DNA from: JAKFWF01 sp031429105
GTDB taxonomy: Bacteria; Pseudomonadota; Alphaproteobacteria; Rhizobiales; Hyphomicrobiaceae
Direction of reading: 5' to 3'
Assembly: GCA_031429105.1 (NCBI GenBank)
Contig: JANOYV010000120.1
Coordinates: 1-64,000 of the forward strand
Length of the DNA: 64,000 bases
This document shows, piece after piece, positions 8,022-17,553 of the stretch (positions within the stretch are counted from its first letter, which is position 1; each line of letters opens with the position of its first letter). Below the pieces are notes generated by a model. That model ran no database searches. It had not been told where the DNA came from and saw only the letters and a list, made by a program, of their open reading frames with translations. A program made the translations under genes and the position numbers.

Positions 8022-9317
8022 TCAGGCGGAGTGTGGATCAACGAGAATCACGCGGAAGTCATTTACATTCGTTTGTGTCGGCCCCACCCGCACCAGATCG
8101 CCGAGCACTGCAAAATAGCGCGATGAATCGTTGTTGGCGAGGAACGTGGCTGCATTGAGGTTTTGAGCCGAAGCACGCACAAGCGTGTCAGGAAATACAA
8201 ATGCACCAGCGGGATCATCGGCGCTTCCCGAGCCGCCATCAATTCCGTCGGTATCGGCTGCAATTGCGCTGATCCCGTGTGCTCCTTCAAGCCCCAAGGC
8301 GAGGGCCAAGGCGTATTCCTGATTTGGCCCACCCCGTCCGTCACCGGTAATCGTAACGGTGAACTCGCCTCCTGAAATGATTGCAACGCGGCGTCGGTTG
8401 GACATCGCTTTACGCGCCAGTACTGCGTGCGCTTGGCCAACCTCGCGTGCCTCGCCTTCCAAGCTGTCTCCGAGCACATCGATCTCGTAGCCAAGCCGAC
8501 GTGCATCTGCGGCGGCGGCCTTTAATGATGCTTTTGGTGCCGCGACAATCTTGAATGAGGAATTGCGCAAGGCTGGATCGCCAGTCTTAGTGGTTTCATT
8601 TGCAGGATTGGCGAGAGCAGCGCCAATTTCATCTGATGGCTCAATACGCCACCGTTGCAAGACAGCGCGTGCATCGGCAAGCGTGGTTGGATCTGCAACT
8701 GTTGGGCCCGAGCCGATGCTTGTTGGCTCGTCACCGGGCACGTCCGAGATGGCAAGTGTTAATAGCCGCGCGGGATAAGCGGCGGTTGCGAGTTTGCCGC
8801 CCTTGATCCGAGATAAGTGCTTACGCACGATGTTCATCTCACCGATGGGTGCGCCAGCACGCAGGAGTTGCTTGGTGAGCGCTTGCTTTGCATCAAAGCT
8901 GACACCGTCAACGGGTTGGCACCAGAGCGCCGACGCACCGCCTGACAAGAGGACTAGCACCAAATCATTGGGTCCAGCCGTTTGTGCAGCAGCAATTGCG
9001 CGTGCGGCCCCTGCGACACTGTTTTGGTCTGGCACCGGGTGGGCTGCCTCGATGATCTGCAAGATTTTGGTTGGAAGTGCGAACCCATGGCGGGTGGTTA
9101 CGAAGCCGCCAAAACGGCCAGCGGTGGCAGTCATGGAATAATGCGCTTCGGCGGTTACTGCCATCGCAGCATTTGCTTTGCCGGCACCAATTACAATGAT
9201 GCGGCCATTTGGCGGCACTGCTGGCAGGTGCGCAGGCAGGCAACGGCTTGGTTGGGCTGCATTCACTGCCGCATTATAAAGCGCCAAAAGCGTACTTTTC
9301 ATTGCGATGTTCGTCAT
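8022..9317 (-). CDS. ttuD: Glycerate 2-kinase (MOFRL/TtuD family)
   Basis: This enzyme phosphorylates D-glycerate to 2-phosphoglycerate using ATP. Older annotations of the family read hydroxypyruvate reductase. From the ATG at 9317 it has 431 residues. The N-terminal DUF4147 domain includes IIVIGAGKANAAMA, LLSGGASALW and VRKHLSRIKGGKLA. The C-terminal MOFRL domain has the acidic and glycine-rich loop around AADTDGIDGGSGSADDPAG. ATGs at 9302 and 9350 are also in frame, and none has a strong ribosome site. It is the first gene of the leftward unit with DUF1036 and pyk. It suggests use of glycerate from tartrate, glyoxylate or serine-type routes. Confidence 0.88.
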   Translation of the reverse strand: MTNIAMKSTLLALYNAAVNAAQPSRCLPAHLPAVPPNGRIIVIGAGKANAAMAVTAEAHYSMTATAGRFGGFVTTRHGFALPTKILQIIEAAHPVPDQNSVAGAARAIAAAQTAGPNDLVLVLLSGGASALWCQPVDGVSFDAKQALTKQLLRAGAPIGEMNIVRKHLSRIKGGKLATAAYPARLLTLAISDVPGDEPTSIGSGPTVADPTTLADARAVLQRWRIEPSDEIGAALANPANETTKTGDPALRNSSFKIVAAPKASLKAAAADARRLGYEIDVLGDSLEGEAREVGQAHAVLARKAMSNRRRVAIISGGEFTVTITGDGRGGPNQEYALALALGLEGAHGISAIAADTDGIDGGSGSADDPAGAFVFPDTLVRASAQNLNAATFLANNDSSRYFAVLGDLVRVGPTQTNVNDFRVILVDPHSA

Positions 9318-9471
9318 TTTACGACTCGACCAGAGGCAACTCGCGCCCATCAGGCGTCATGTGCTGGTGACAAGGATCAAACGTCAAGGTGGCCTTCTCA
9401 ATGATCACGACATAGTCTCTCAGAAACGCCACAGCGCCAGATCAATTCGGACACCGGAATTTAGTCGCGCC

Positions 9472-10287
9472 ATGTCAACGAACCGAACCGTGCGTCCGCA
9501 GATTGCGGCGTCGAACACTGAGAGTTACTCCGTAATCACTGGAGCGGCCGATGCCGGACTGATCATTCTTTGCGATCACGCTCGAAATGCATTCCCCGCC
9601 CAGTACGGTACGCTTGGGCTTCCCGAAGCTCAATTGAAACGTCATATTGCTTACGATATCGGGGCGGAAGCGATCACGCGCCAATTGGCGGCCATCCTCG
9701 GCGTTCCAGCGCTGTTGACGCATTACTCGCGATTGCTAATCGACCCCAATAGGGGGGAGGATGATCCAACGCTGATTATGCGCCTTTCCGATGGTGCCAT
9801 CGTGCCAGGAAACCGTCACGTTGACGCCGCCGAACGGGAGGACCGACTGGAGCGCTATTATCGGCCTTACCATTTGGCCATAAGTGATGTGCTCGACAGG
9901 TGTAGCGCAACCGGAATCACCCCCGCCATTCTGTCGGTGCATAGTTTTACCGAAAGTTGGAAGAGCGTGCCGCGCCCATGGCATGCTGGCATATTGTGGG
10001 ATCGCGACCCGCGCCTTGCGGTTCCCTTGCTGGAAGCTCTCTTTGCCGAAGGCGACCTGATCGTCGGCGATAACCAACCCTATCATGGGGGGCTTGAAGG
10101 CGATACGATGTGGCAACACGGTACGCTCCGCAATTTGGCGCATGCGCTGATCGAGGTGCGGCAGGATTTAATTCGCGATGAAACAGGACAAACGGCGTGG
10201 GCACAGCGGCTGGCGCGATTGATGCGGCAGCTGCTTGATCGACCCGACTTGCAACTCGCATTTCGTCGACCCCGCAGCAATATCTGA
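9472..10287 (+). CDS. N-formylglutamate amidohydrolase family protein
   Basis: This is a zinc-dependent deformylase of the FGase family (the HutG2 reaction splits N-formyl-L-glutamate to formate and glutamate). From the ATG at 9472 it has 271 residues, the normal size. Recognisable segments are LIILCDHARNAFP, the DIGAEAITRQLA region, HYSRLLIDPNR, LSVHSFTE and VGDNQPYHGG. No histidine-degradation genes are nearby, so a role in Hut catabolism is not supported by context, and the true substrate may be another formyl or acyl amino acid. It is divergent from the glycerate kinase and followed 37 bases later by the DUF1244 gene, a pairing I recall from other alphaproteobacteria. Confidence 0.85.
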   Translation: MSTNRTVRPQIAASNTESYSVITGAADAGLIILCDHARNAFPAQYGTLGLPEAQLKRHIAYDIGAEAITRQLAAILGVPALLTHYSRLLIDPNRGEDDPTLIMRLSDGAIVPGNRHVDAAEREDRLERYYRPYHLAISDVLDRCSATGITPAILSVHSFTESWKSVPRPWHAGILWDRDPRLAVPLLEALFAEGDLIVGDNQPYHGGLEGDTMWQHGTLRNLAHALIEVRQDLIRDETGQTAWAQRLARLMRQLLDRPDLQLAFRRPRSNI

Positions 10288-10324
10288 AGATCGCCAACGA
10301 GCGGCCACAACAGGAGTACTTGCG

Positions 10325-10633
10325 ATGTCACCGAAGGACGAACAGTCTCGCATGGAATTCGAAGCGGCAGCCTATCGACGTCTCGTCGAACATCTACGGG
10401 CTCGCACCGATGTACAAAACATCGATCTAATGAACCTCGCCGGTTTTTGCCGGAATTGCCTGTCGAACTGGTATCAGGAAGCGGCAAACAAGGCGGGGCA
10501 GCCGCTGTCAAAGGATGAAGCGCGAGAGGCCGTGTACGGAATGCCTTACAAGGAGTGGCAGACAAAGTATCAGCAAGAGGCGACGGCAGAGCAGAAAGCC
10601 ATGTTTGCCAAAACCGAGCCGCATCAGCATTGA
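10325..10633 (+). CDS. DUF1244 domain protein
   Basis: This is a 102-residue cytosolic protein of the DUF1244 family. It is almost entirely the domain: RLVEHLRARTDVQNIDLMNL, then AGFCRNCLSNWY, then a helical tail with AREAVYGMPYKEW. The two cysteines in CRNC are conserved in the family and might bind metal, which is inference. The start at 10325 is set by AGGAG nine bases upstream. It follows the N-formylglutamate amidohydrolase and precedes a HAD phosphatase, all on the same strand with short gaps. Function is unknown. Confidence 0.88.
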   Translation: MSPKDEQSRMEFEAAAYRRLVEHLRARTDVQNIDLMNLAGFCRNCLSNWYQEAANKAGQPLSKDEAREAVYGMPYKEWQTKYQQEATAEQKAMFAKTEPHQH

Positions 10634-10682
10634 GCTGTAACAGCTTGCGGGTTCGAAAACATTTTCATGACAAGGAAAATCG

Positions 10683-11363
10683 ATGGTTCCGACGCTGCTT
10701 GGCTGTGGCCTGCTGTTTGATATCGACGGCACGCTGGCCGAGACCGATCATCTCCACATGCGCGCGTTTAACGATGTAATGTCGCGGTTCGACGTGCTCG
10801 TCGACGATGATGGTTACAAGCGCAGTGTCATGGGGCGCACGAACGCGGCTATCTTTGCTGAGTTTCTGCCCCGTGAGTCGGCTCAGACGCATTCCCAGGT
10901 CGCGGACGCAAAAGAAGCCGCATTCCGCGCGCTGGCTGGGACCGAAATTTCACCAGCCAAAGGCCTGCTGGAGTTGCTCAGCTGGGCGGAAAAGTCGAGC
11001 GTTCCCTGCGCCTGCGTGACGAACGCGCCGCGTCTCAATGCCGAGCTGATCTTACACGGCATAAATCTCCGCAAACGCTTTCCCGTGCTGGTGATTGCCG
11101 ATGATTTGGCTCACGGCAAGCCGCACCCACTACCATATCTGACAGGAGCTGAACGCATCGGCGCTGATCCCAAACGGTGCGTCGCGTTCGAGGATTCGCG
11201 CTCGGGCGTGCTATCGGCAGCCGCTGCAGGAGCGGCGACCGTTGGCATGATGACCGGATTGGATGAGGCGACATTGAAAGGAGCTGGAGCCGTGCTCGCC
11301 GTGCGCGATTTCACCGACCCACGTATTCTAGCGTTGATCGACGCGACGTTTCGTCGAACTTAA
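10683..11363 (+). CDS. HAD-superfamily phosphatase (beta-phosphoglucomutase-like)
   Basis: This is a 226-residue hydrolase of HAD subfamily I. Motif I is LLFDIDGTLAET (nucleophile and acid/base aspartates around residues 13 and 15). A helical cap follows. Motif II is in CVTNAP, motif III is the lysine of HGKPHP, and motif IV is the acidic VAFEDSRSG. This pattern fits enzymes that dephosphorylate small sugar phosphates or phosphoglycolate. The Gly-Lys-Pro-His-Pro context is typical of the beta-phosphoglucomutase/Gph group. An AAGGA ribosome site precedes the ATG. The exact substrate cannot be assigned. The next gene starts about 130 bases later, so they may be transcribed separately. Confidence 0.85.
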   Translation: MVPTLLGCGLLFDIDGTLAETDHLHMRAFNDVMSRFDVLVDDDGYKRSVMGRTNAAIFAEFLPRESAQTHSQVADAKEAAFRALAGTEISPAKGLLELLSWAEKSSVPCACVTNAPRLNAELILHGINLRKRFPVLVIADDLAHGKPHPLPYLTGAERIGADPKRCVAFEDSRSGVLSAAAAGAATVGMMTGLDEATLKGAGAVLAVRDFTDPRILALIDATFRRT

Positions 11364-11494
11364 GCAACGCAGCACAGAGGATATCCTTGTCGAACTTGCA
11401 GACTGAGCGCACCTGATCGGCGCCAGCGCTATGGCCCGCTCTGCACGCATCAGTTAGGCTGATTGCGTTTGATGCATAGTGCAGCGGGTGATGG

Positions 11495-13582
11495 ATGGGT
11501 TCGGGCAAAAGCGCGGTACGATTGGCAGCCGACATTGGTGGCACCTTCACCGATATCGTTCTGGATACGCCCGCTGGGCGGTTGACATCAAAGGTGCTGA
11601 CAACGCCCCGTGCGCCGGAGCTGGCGGTGATCGACGGTACGGCCGCCGTATTGCAGAGGGCCAAGCTTAGCTTTTCCGACATTAGCGTCTTCGTCCACGG
11701 CACGACATTGGCCACCAACGCCATCATCGAGCGCCGTGGCGCTAGGGTTGCATTGATTGCAACGGAAGGGTTTCGCGATAGTCTCGAAATTGCCGACGAG
11801 GGTCGCTTCGACCAGTATGATGTATTTATCGAAAGGACAGTGCCGCTCGTCGCGCGCAAGCTGCGGTTCACGGTGCCTGAGCGCGTTGACGTCCATGGTG
11901 CAGTGCGACTGGCACTCGATGTCGATGCAGTGCGCAGGGTCGCCATTCGCATCTCCCAGGCACAATGCGAAGCGGTGGCAATCGTCCTGATGCATGGTTA
12001 TGCGAATGCGGCCCATGAAATAAAAATTGCCGAGATCATTCGCGAAATATGTCCTGGCATCAGTGTGTCACTTGGATCGGAAGTGGCGCCAGAAGCCCGC
12101 GAGTACGAGCGAACCTCGACAGTCGTTGCCAATGCCTACGTTCAGCCGCTGATGGCTGGTTATCTCAAGCGGCTTGACCAAGCGTTTGCTGACAAGGGAT
12201 CGAAGGCGCCGATCCATCTCATCACGTCGGGTGGCAGCTTGGCGAGCCTCGACACGGCCATGCGCTTTCCTATCCGACTGGTTGAATCTGGCCCCGCCGG
12301 AGGCGCGATATTGGCTGCACATATTGCGGCTGAGCGAAACGAAGCTGCTATTTTTTCCTTTGACATGGGCGGCACCACTGCAAAAATTTGCCTCATCGAC
12401 GACGGTCGTCCGTTGAAATCGCGTGCCTTCGAGGTTGATCGTTCAGCACGTTTCATGAAGGGCAGCGGATTGCCCGTTCGCATTCCGGTGATCGAGATGG
12501 TCGAGATTGGTGCTGGCGGCGGCTCTATCGCCAGTGTCGACGGCTTGAAGCGAATACAAGTTGGTCCGCGCAGCGCCGGGTCCGAGCCTGGCCCTGCGTG
12601 TTATGGGCGCGGTGGACTTAACCCGACGGTTACAGACGCCGATGTCGTGCTTGGTCGAATTGATCCTGCGCAATTCGCTGGCGGCTCGATAACACTTGAT
12701 GCCGCAAGCTCCACCCGAGCACTCGATGAAAAAATTGGATCTGCCCTGGGCCTCGATGCCGTCACCGCTGCCTACGGCGTGGCGGAGATCGTAGACGAGA
12801 ACATGGCGAACGCCGCCCGCGTCCATGCAGTGGAGCGCGGAACCGACATTGCGGGGCGCACGTTGATCGCGTTTGGCGGTGCTGCTCCCCTCCACGCAGC
12901 GCGACTCGCGGAGAAGCTTGGTATCAAACGCGTGATTGTACCGGCCGACGCAGGGGTCGGATCGGCCGTTGGTTTTCTTAAAGCACCGGCAGCCTATGAG
13001 CTCGTGCGATCTCGCCATATGCGACTGGACCGGTTCGACCCGTCAGCGGCAACCGCAGTGCTTTTTGATATGGAAGCCGAAGCGCGGAGGCTTGCACGGT
13101 CAGCCGCAGGTGATCAGGTGCTGGCGACGGCACATCATGCGAATATGCGTTATGTCGGCCAGGGGCACGAAATCGCCATCAAGCTGCCAGATCGGGCCTT
13201 GTCTGCTGATGATGCGACAGCATTTCGTGCCGCATTCGAAGCTGAGTACCGGCGCTTGTTTTCGCGACACATCCCCAACGCCATTATCGAGATCATGAGT
13301 TGGAGCGTGCTCGTGTCAACCCACGACGAGCGGCCAGCGGTGCTGCCCGATGTCCAGCGGTTGAGCGGTGCCAAGGCAACAGGACAGAGACGGCTCTACG
13401 ACACGGCGAGCAAGTCTTGGCGGGAAGCGAACGTCTATCTGCGGTCCACGCTTACCCCAGGCATGTACTTTGACGGGCCGGCGGTGGTCGTTGAGGATGG
13501 AACGTCAACGATGGTCACAGCAGCATTTCAGGTTCACATTGATGGTGGCGGTGCGCTGGTTCTGATAGCCAGGGAGCGTTAG
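11495..13582 (+). CDS. hyuA: Hydantoinase/oxoprolinase subunit A (HyuA family)
   Basis: This is the 695-residue ATP-binding A subunit of an ATP-dependent amidohydrolase of the N-methylhydantoinase/5-oxoprolinase/acetone carboxylase family. The N-terminal ATP-binding motif is AADIGGTFTDIVLD and a second phosphate-binding motif is FDMGGTTAKICLID. Family segments HGTTLATNAIIER, SGPAGGAI, EIGAGGGSIA and GSEPGPACYGRGG follow in order. The length is usual for a separate A subunit. It ends three bases before hyuB, so A and B should form one enzyme. Substrate candidates are hydantoins, 5-oxoproline or related cyclic imides. The B subunit is interrupted by a stop codon, so the enzyme may be inactive. 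Confidence 0.9.
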   Translation: MGSGKSAVRLAADIGGTFTDIVLDTPAGRLTSKVLTTPRAPELAVIDGTAAVLQRAKLSFSDISVFVHGTTLATNAIIERRGARVALIATEGFRDSLEIADEGRFDQYDVFIERTVPLVARKLRFTVPERVDVHGAVRLALDVDAVRRVAIRISQAQCEAVAIVLMHGYANAAHEIKIAEIIREICPGISVSLGSEVAPEAREYERTSTVVANAYVQPLMAGYLKRLDQAFADKGSKAPIHLITSGGSLASLDTAMRFPIRLVESGPAGGAILAAHIAAERNEAAIFSFDMGGTTAKICLIDDGRPLKSRAFEVDRSARFMKGSGLPVRIPVIEMVEIGAGGGSIASVDGLKRIQVGPRSAGSEPGPACYGRGGLNPTVTDADVVLGRIDPAQFAGGSITLDAASSTRALDEKIGSALGLDAVTAAYGVAEIVDENMANAARVHAVERGTDIAGRTLIAFGGAAPLHAARLAEKLGIKRVIVPADAGVGSAVGFLKAPAAYELVRSRHMRLDRFDPSAATAVLFDMEAEARRLARSAAGDQVLATAHHANMRYVGQGHEIAIKLPDRALSADDATAFRAAFEAEYRRLFSRHIPNAIIEIMSWSVLVSTHDERPAVLPDVQRLSGAKATGQRRLYDTASKSWREANVYLRSTLTPGMYFDGPAVVVEDGTSTMVTAAFQVHIDGGGALVLIARER

Positions 13583-13585
13583 GCA

Positions 13586-15220
13586 ATGGCATCGACCAAA
13601 CACGCATTTTCCAGCATTGACCTGCAGATCATGTGGGACCGTCTGATTGCCGTCGTCGAGGAACAGGCGCAAGTTCTGTTGCGCACGGCGTTTTCCTCGA
13701 TCGTGCGCGAAGCAGGAGACCTCTCGGCTGGCATTTTTGACGCGAAGGGCCGCATGCTCGCCCAAGCCGTGACCGGCACGCCTGGTCACGTTAATTCGAT
13801 GGCTTTGTCGGTCGAGCACTTTCTGAGGGCTTTCCCTGCCGAAACCATGAAGCCAGGCGATGTCTACATCACCAACGATCCATGGATGGGGACCGGCCAT
13901 CTCAACGATTTCGTCGTGACGACGCCGTGCTTCCGCCAAGGCCACCTCATTGGACTGTTCTCGTGTACCTCGCATCTAATGGACATTGGCGGGATCGGCT
14001 TTGGCCCTGACGCGACCGACGTATTCATGGAGGGGCTCTACATCCCCTTTTTGAAACTGTTCGACGAAGGCCGTCCAAATGAAACTTTGATGTCGATGAT
14101 CCGGGCCAACACGCGCACACCGGTCGATACCATCGGCGATGTGTATTCGCTCGCTAATTGCAACGAAGTTGGTGCCGTGCGGCTGGCGCGCATGATGGAT
14201 GAGTTCAAGCTGGATCGCCTGGATGTGCTCGCCGACCACATCTGCGATCGCTCGCGCGCGGCTGTGCTCGAACAAATCGCTAAGTTGCCGCGCGGGTCAT
14301 GGACCCACACGATGACAATTGATGGCTATGAGCAGCCGATCGATCTCGCTGCTCGGGTGACGGTCGACGCCGACCAAATTACGGTCGACTATACAGGCAC
14401 CAGTCCCGCTGCACGGCGTGGTATCAACGTACCGATGGCTTACACAACGGCCTACACCGTGTTCGGACTAGCGTGCGTCGTCAGCCCCAGGGTCCCCAAC
14501 AATGCTGGCTCGCTTTCGCCATTTGTCGTCACGGCTCCCGAGGGCACGATCCTTAACGCCCAAAAGCCAGCGGCCGTCCTGGCTCGGCACATCACGGGAC
14601 AAATGTTACCCGACATGGTGTTTGGCTGCCTGCGTCAAGCCGTGCCCGAACGCGTTCCGGCGGAAGGCACATCATGCCTGTGGAACATCACGCTGCGTGG
14701 ACGAATGGCTGACGATGATACCGGCAACTATGGCTTCGCCACCACGTTCACGTCGAACGGTGGAACCGGCGCACGTCCGCAAAGCGACGGCCTGTCGACG
14801 ACTGCCTACCCATCTGGCGTCAAGGGAACGCCTGTTGAAATCGCCGAGCAAATCATGCCGCTGATCTTTTGGAAGAAAGAGTACCGGCGCGACTAAGGTG
14901 GCACAGGGCGCACACGTGGTGGTCTGGGCCAAGTGATCGAAATCGAAAGCGGCATCAATCAGCCGTTTGAGTTGCTGGCAGCGTTTGACCGTATTGATCA
15001 TCCAGCGCGTGGTCGCGATGGCGGTGGCAATGGCGCAGCAGGGCGGGTGAGCCTTGCATCTGGCACTCGACTTAAGGGCAAAGGTACCCAGCTGATCGCT
15101 CCCGGTCAACGCCTCGTGATCGAAACTTCCGGCGGCGGTGGCATGGGGTCGTCGACGGCGCGCGATCCAGCAGCGATCGCGCTAGACCTCGAAAACGAAC
15201 TTATTCGCTCACCTGACTAA
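13586..15220 (+). pseudogene. hyuB: Hydantoinase/oxoprolinase subunit B (HyuB family), interrupted by an in-frame TAA
   Basis: The first 436 codons encode a standard HyuB start (DLQIMWDRLIAVVEEQAQVL, then TNDPWMGTGHLNDF). They stop at TAA 14894–14896 right after the conserved VFWRKE-R-D-like segment. The same frame then continues without a shift: GGTGRTRGGLGQ, then ELLAAFDRIDHPARGRDGG and a GGGGMG end, closing at 15220. In HyuB proteins the motif reads RxDSGGAGRxRGG, so the stop replaces a serine codon, for example TCA to TAA by one base change. Total length (545 codons) fits the family. A GTG at 14933 could restart translation of the last 95 residues. Either this is a recent nonsense mutation, or a sequencing error. 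Confidence 0.85.
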
Positions 15221-15249
15221 TTCGCCACGTGCGGTGCCTGCGCGCGACC

Positions 15250-16380
15250 TCACATGGGTTTGCGTAGCAATGTGGAAATGCCGTTCGGATTGGCATCCTG
15301 GAATGAGTATTCAGTCACGCCCAATTCTTTCAACCACCCCTCCACTTCCTGCTGGCTGTGCTGCCAAGCATTGTGCGGATGGTACCAATCGAAATTGACC
15401 ATGTTGTTGGTCTCATAATCGAACGCGTCGTTCCAGAAGCATTTGACGAAATTATAGTACAGCAAGCGTTGCACATCGTGCGTGCCAGCCGGTATGCCCA
15501 GCACGGGGATCGGCTTTTCCAGCGTGATTTTTGCGTCAATCTTTGACAGCTCGCGGCCAAGTTCCGTCAGGCCTTCACAGGCCTTGTAACAATCGTCAGG
15601 CGACAACTGCATGAACGCGTTGCGAATGTGCTGGTCTGTGAAGAACCGCGCAGCACCCATTTGTCGGTAGACGTAGAAAAAGAACTGCCCGCCGGGCTTC
15701 ACCTTTGCATAAAGTGCACGTACGGCATCGCGCGTGTTTGGCGTGTGATGGAGAACGCCATCGGCGATGATAAAGTCGAATGTGTTGTCGGCAAAAGGCG
15801 CCTGCATCAGGTCGGCCTGGACCACATTGCAGTTTGGCAAATGCCGAGTGTTGCCGAAGGTTGTGAAAGCGGCATCGGATACGTCGAGGGCAAAAACCGG
15901 GCCGGTGCAATTCTCCGCCATGAACTTGGTATTGAAACCGGAGCCCGGGCCGACTTCGAGAATGGACGACTTGGTTCGATAAAATGATTTCAACTCTTCA
16001 ACGCTGTTCATTCCGAGTTTTTTGCAATACCAGCCAAATAAAAACTCCTGGTGGGAGGCTTCGTGTCCATAGTTCTTGAAACGACGCCATTTATCGGAAA
16101 ATGTCTGGTTGGTCAGGGCCTGCTCGGATGCTGCTGCTCGGGTAGCGCCGGACGTTGCGGGCTTTAGGTCGTGCCGCTTCGCAAACACCGACAAATCAGG
16201 CTGCATAGGACCTGTCAGGAAACAGGGCACGCCATCAATGATGGGGTACCACTGGCCATTTGTCGTCTCGATCACGCCTTCACTAATGTGGCCGTTCGAT
16301 TCGCCGAATACGCGCAAGTTCAGCCGATCATCAAGGCCAAGGTCTGACGATCTGAGAACGGAGAGCGCTGTCTTCAACAT
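15250..16380 (-). CDS. SAM-dependent methyltransferase with N-terminal Trm112-like segment
   Basis: This is a 376-residue class I methyltransferase. Residues about 35–60 contain a Trm112-like stretch (GQWYPIIDGVPCFL). The Rossmann fold follows, with motif I SILEVGPGSGFNT near residue 140, an acidic residue at ALDVSDAAF, DLMQAPFADNTFDFIIADG and a VLHHT post-motif. A long C-terminal part with many aromatic residues is probably the substrate-binding domain. Similar proteins sit in polysaccharide or lipid modification clusters. Here it is divergent from two sugar-nucleotide-type SDR genes, which supports a glycan-related role by context only. The acceptor is unknown. It converges with hyuB with a 29-base gap. 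Confidence 0.82.
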   Translation of the reverse strand: MLKTALSVLRSSDLGLDDRLNLRVFGESNGHISEGVIETTNGQWYPIIDGVPCFLTGPMQPDLSVFAKRHDLKPATSGATRAAASEQALTNQTFSDKWRRFKNYGHEASHQEFLFGWYCKKLGMNSVEELKSFYRTKSSILEVGPGSGFNTKFMAENCTGPVFALDVSDAAFTTFGNTRHLPNCNVVQADLMQAPFADNTFDFIIADGVLHHTPNTRDAVRALYAKVKPGGQFFFYVYRQMGAARFFTDQHIRNAFMQLSPDDCYKACEGLTELGRELSKIDAKITLEKPIPVLGIPAGTHDVQRLLYYNFVKCFWNDAFDYETNNMVNFDWYHPHNAWQHSQQEVEGWLKELGVTEYSFQDANPNGISTLLRKPM

Positions 16381-16544
16381 TGTGTGCCTGCCGACGTTAG
16401 CTTGAGAGTTGCCGCATTGGCATGGCGGGCTGTGGTTATGTCAAGGCCAGTGCGAAGGCTGGGGATGGAGTACTTGTTGGTCACTTCAACATCTGCGATA
16501 CGCCGCGGGACGGAAAAGGGCTGAAAGTGCCTGAGGAGCGCGCG

Positions 16545-17540
16545 ATGGAACTTGATGGTAAGCGGTTGGTGGTGATTGGCGGCGCTGGACTGATCGGCTC
16601 ACACACAGTGGACCAACTGGTGCAGTCCAAAGCGCGCGAGATCGTGGTGTACGATAATTTTGCGCGTGGGCGTGTTGAAAATCTTTCCGATGCCTTTAAG
16701 GATCCGCGGGTCAAAATCTTCGACGTAGGCGGGGATATTCTGCAATCAGATATCCTGAATAAAGCTCTCGAAGGCGCCGATGGTGTATTTCATTTTGCGG
16801 CGCTTTGGTTGCTGCAATGCCATGAGTATCCGCGCTCAGCCTTCGATGTAAACGTGCGTGGAACGTTCAACGTATTGGAAGCTTGCGTCGCCCAAAAAGT
16901 GCAACGACTGGTTTATTCGTCATCAGCGTCGGTATATGGCGACGCCATTGAAGAACCGATGACCGAGGATCATCCATTTCATAATAAGAATTTCTACGGC
17001 GCGACGAAAATCGCCAGTGAAGCGATGGCCACTGCATTCCACTATCGTTACGGCCTGCCATTGGTCGGCTTGCGCTACATGAACGTCTATGGCCCGCGAC
17101 AAGATTACGAAGGCGCATATGTTGCGGTCATCATGAAAATGCTGGACGCGATTGATCGCGGCGAAGGTCCAACGATTTTCGGCGATGGTAGCGAAGCGTT
17201 CGACTTCGTCGCCGTCGCTGACTGTGGTGCGGCTAATGTATGCGCCATGAAGGCCGATTCGGTTGCGCGCTATTACAATGTTGGCACGGGCAAGCGCACG
17301 TCGTTGAGAGAGATGGCGGAGATGCTGCTCACGCTGACCGGTTCGAATCAACCAATTAAGTTCCAGGAGCGCAGTCAGGCGACGCTGGTGCGCAACCGGA
17401 TCGGCTCGCCAGTGCGCGCCACTAAGGAGATCAAGTTCACGGCCAAAGTGCAACTGCTCGAAGGATTACAGCAATTAATCGACTGGCGCCGGGCACATAA
17501 GAGTGAAGTCGAGGCCCGGCGGGCAAAGTCCAAAAACTGA
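16545..17540 (+). CDS. NAD-dependent sugar-nucleotide epimerase/dehydratase (extended SDR)
   Basis: This is a 331-residue extended short-chain dehydrogenase. The NAD-binding motif is VVIGGAGLIGSH near residues 9–20. The catalytic SSSASVYG serine region and the YGATK (Y-x3-K) pair are present, followed by RYMNVYGPRQ, typical of UDP-glucose 4-epimerase-like enzymes. The start at 16545 is supported by GAGGAG a few bases upstream. Earlier in-frame starts would add a non-homologous stretch. The next gene, also an SDR, starts just 13 bases after its stop, so the two probably act in one pathway. The sugar substrate cannot be named. Confidence 0.85.
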   Translation: MELDGKRLVVIGGAGLIGSHTVDQLVQSKAREIVVYDNFARGRVENLSDAFKDPRVKIFDVGGDILQSDILNKALEGADGVFHFAALWLLQCHEYPRSAFDVNVRGTFNVLEACVAQKVQRLVYSSSASVYGDAIEEPMTEDHPFHNKNFYGATKIASEAMATAFHYRYGLPLVGLRYMNVYGPRQDYEGAYVAVIMKMLDAIDRGEGPTIFGDGSEAFDFVAVADCGAANVCAMKADSVARYYNVGTGKRTSLREMAEMLLTLTGSNQPIKFQERSQATLVRNRIGSPVRATKEIKFTAKVQLLEGLQQLIDWRRAHKSEVEARRAKSKN

Positions 17541-17553
17541 GTTTGGTCACGGC

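Noticed and set aside
11311..11952. 213-codon minus-strand frame over hyuA start
   Set aside because: Ser/Thr-rich antisense product typical of high-GC shadows; hyuA motifs are unambiguous on the other strand.
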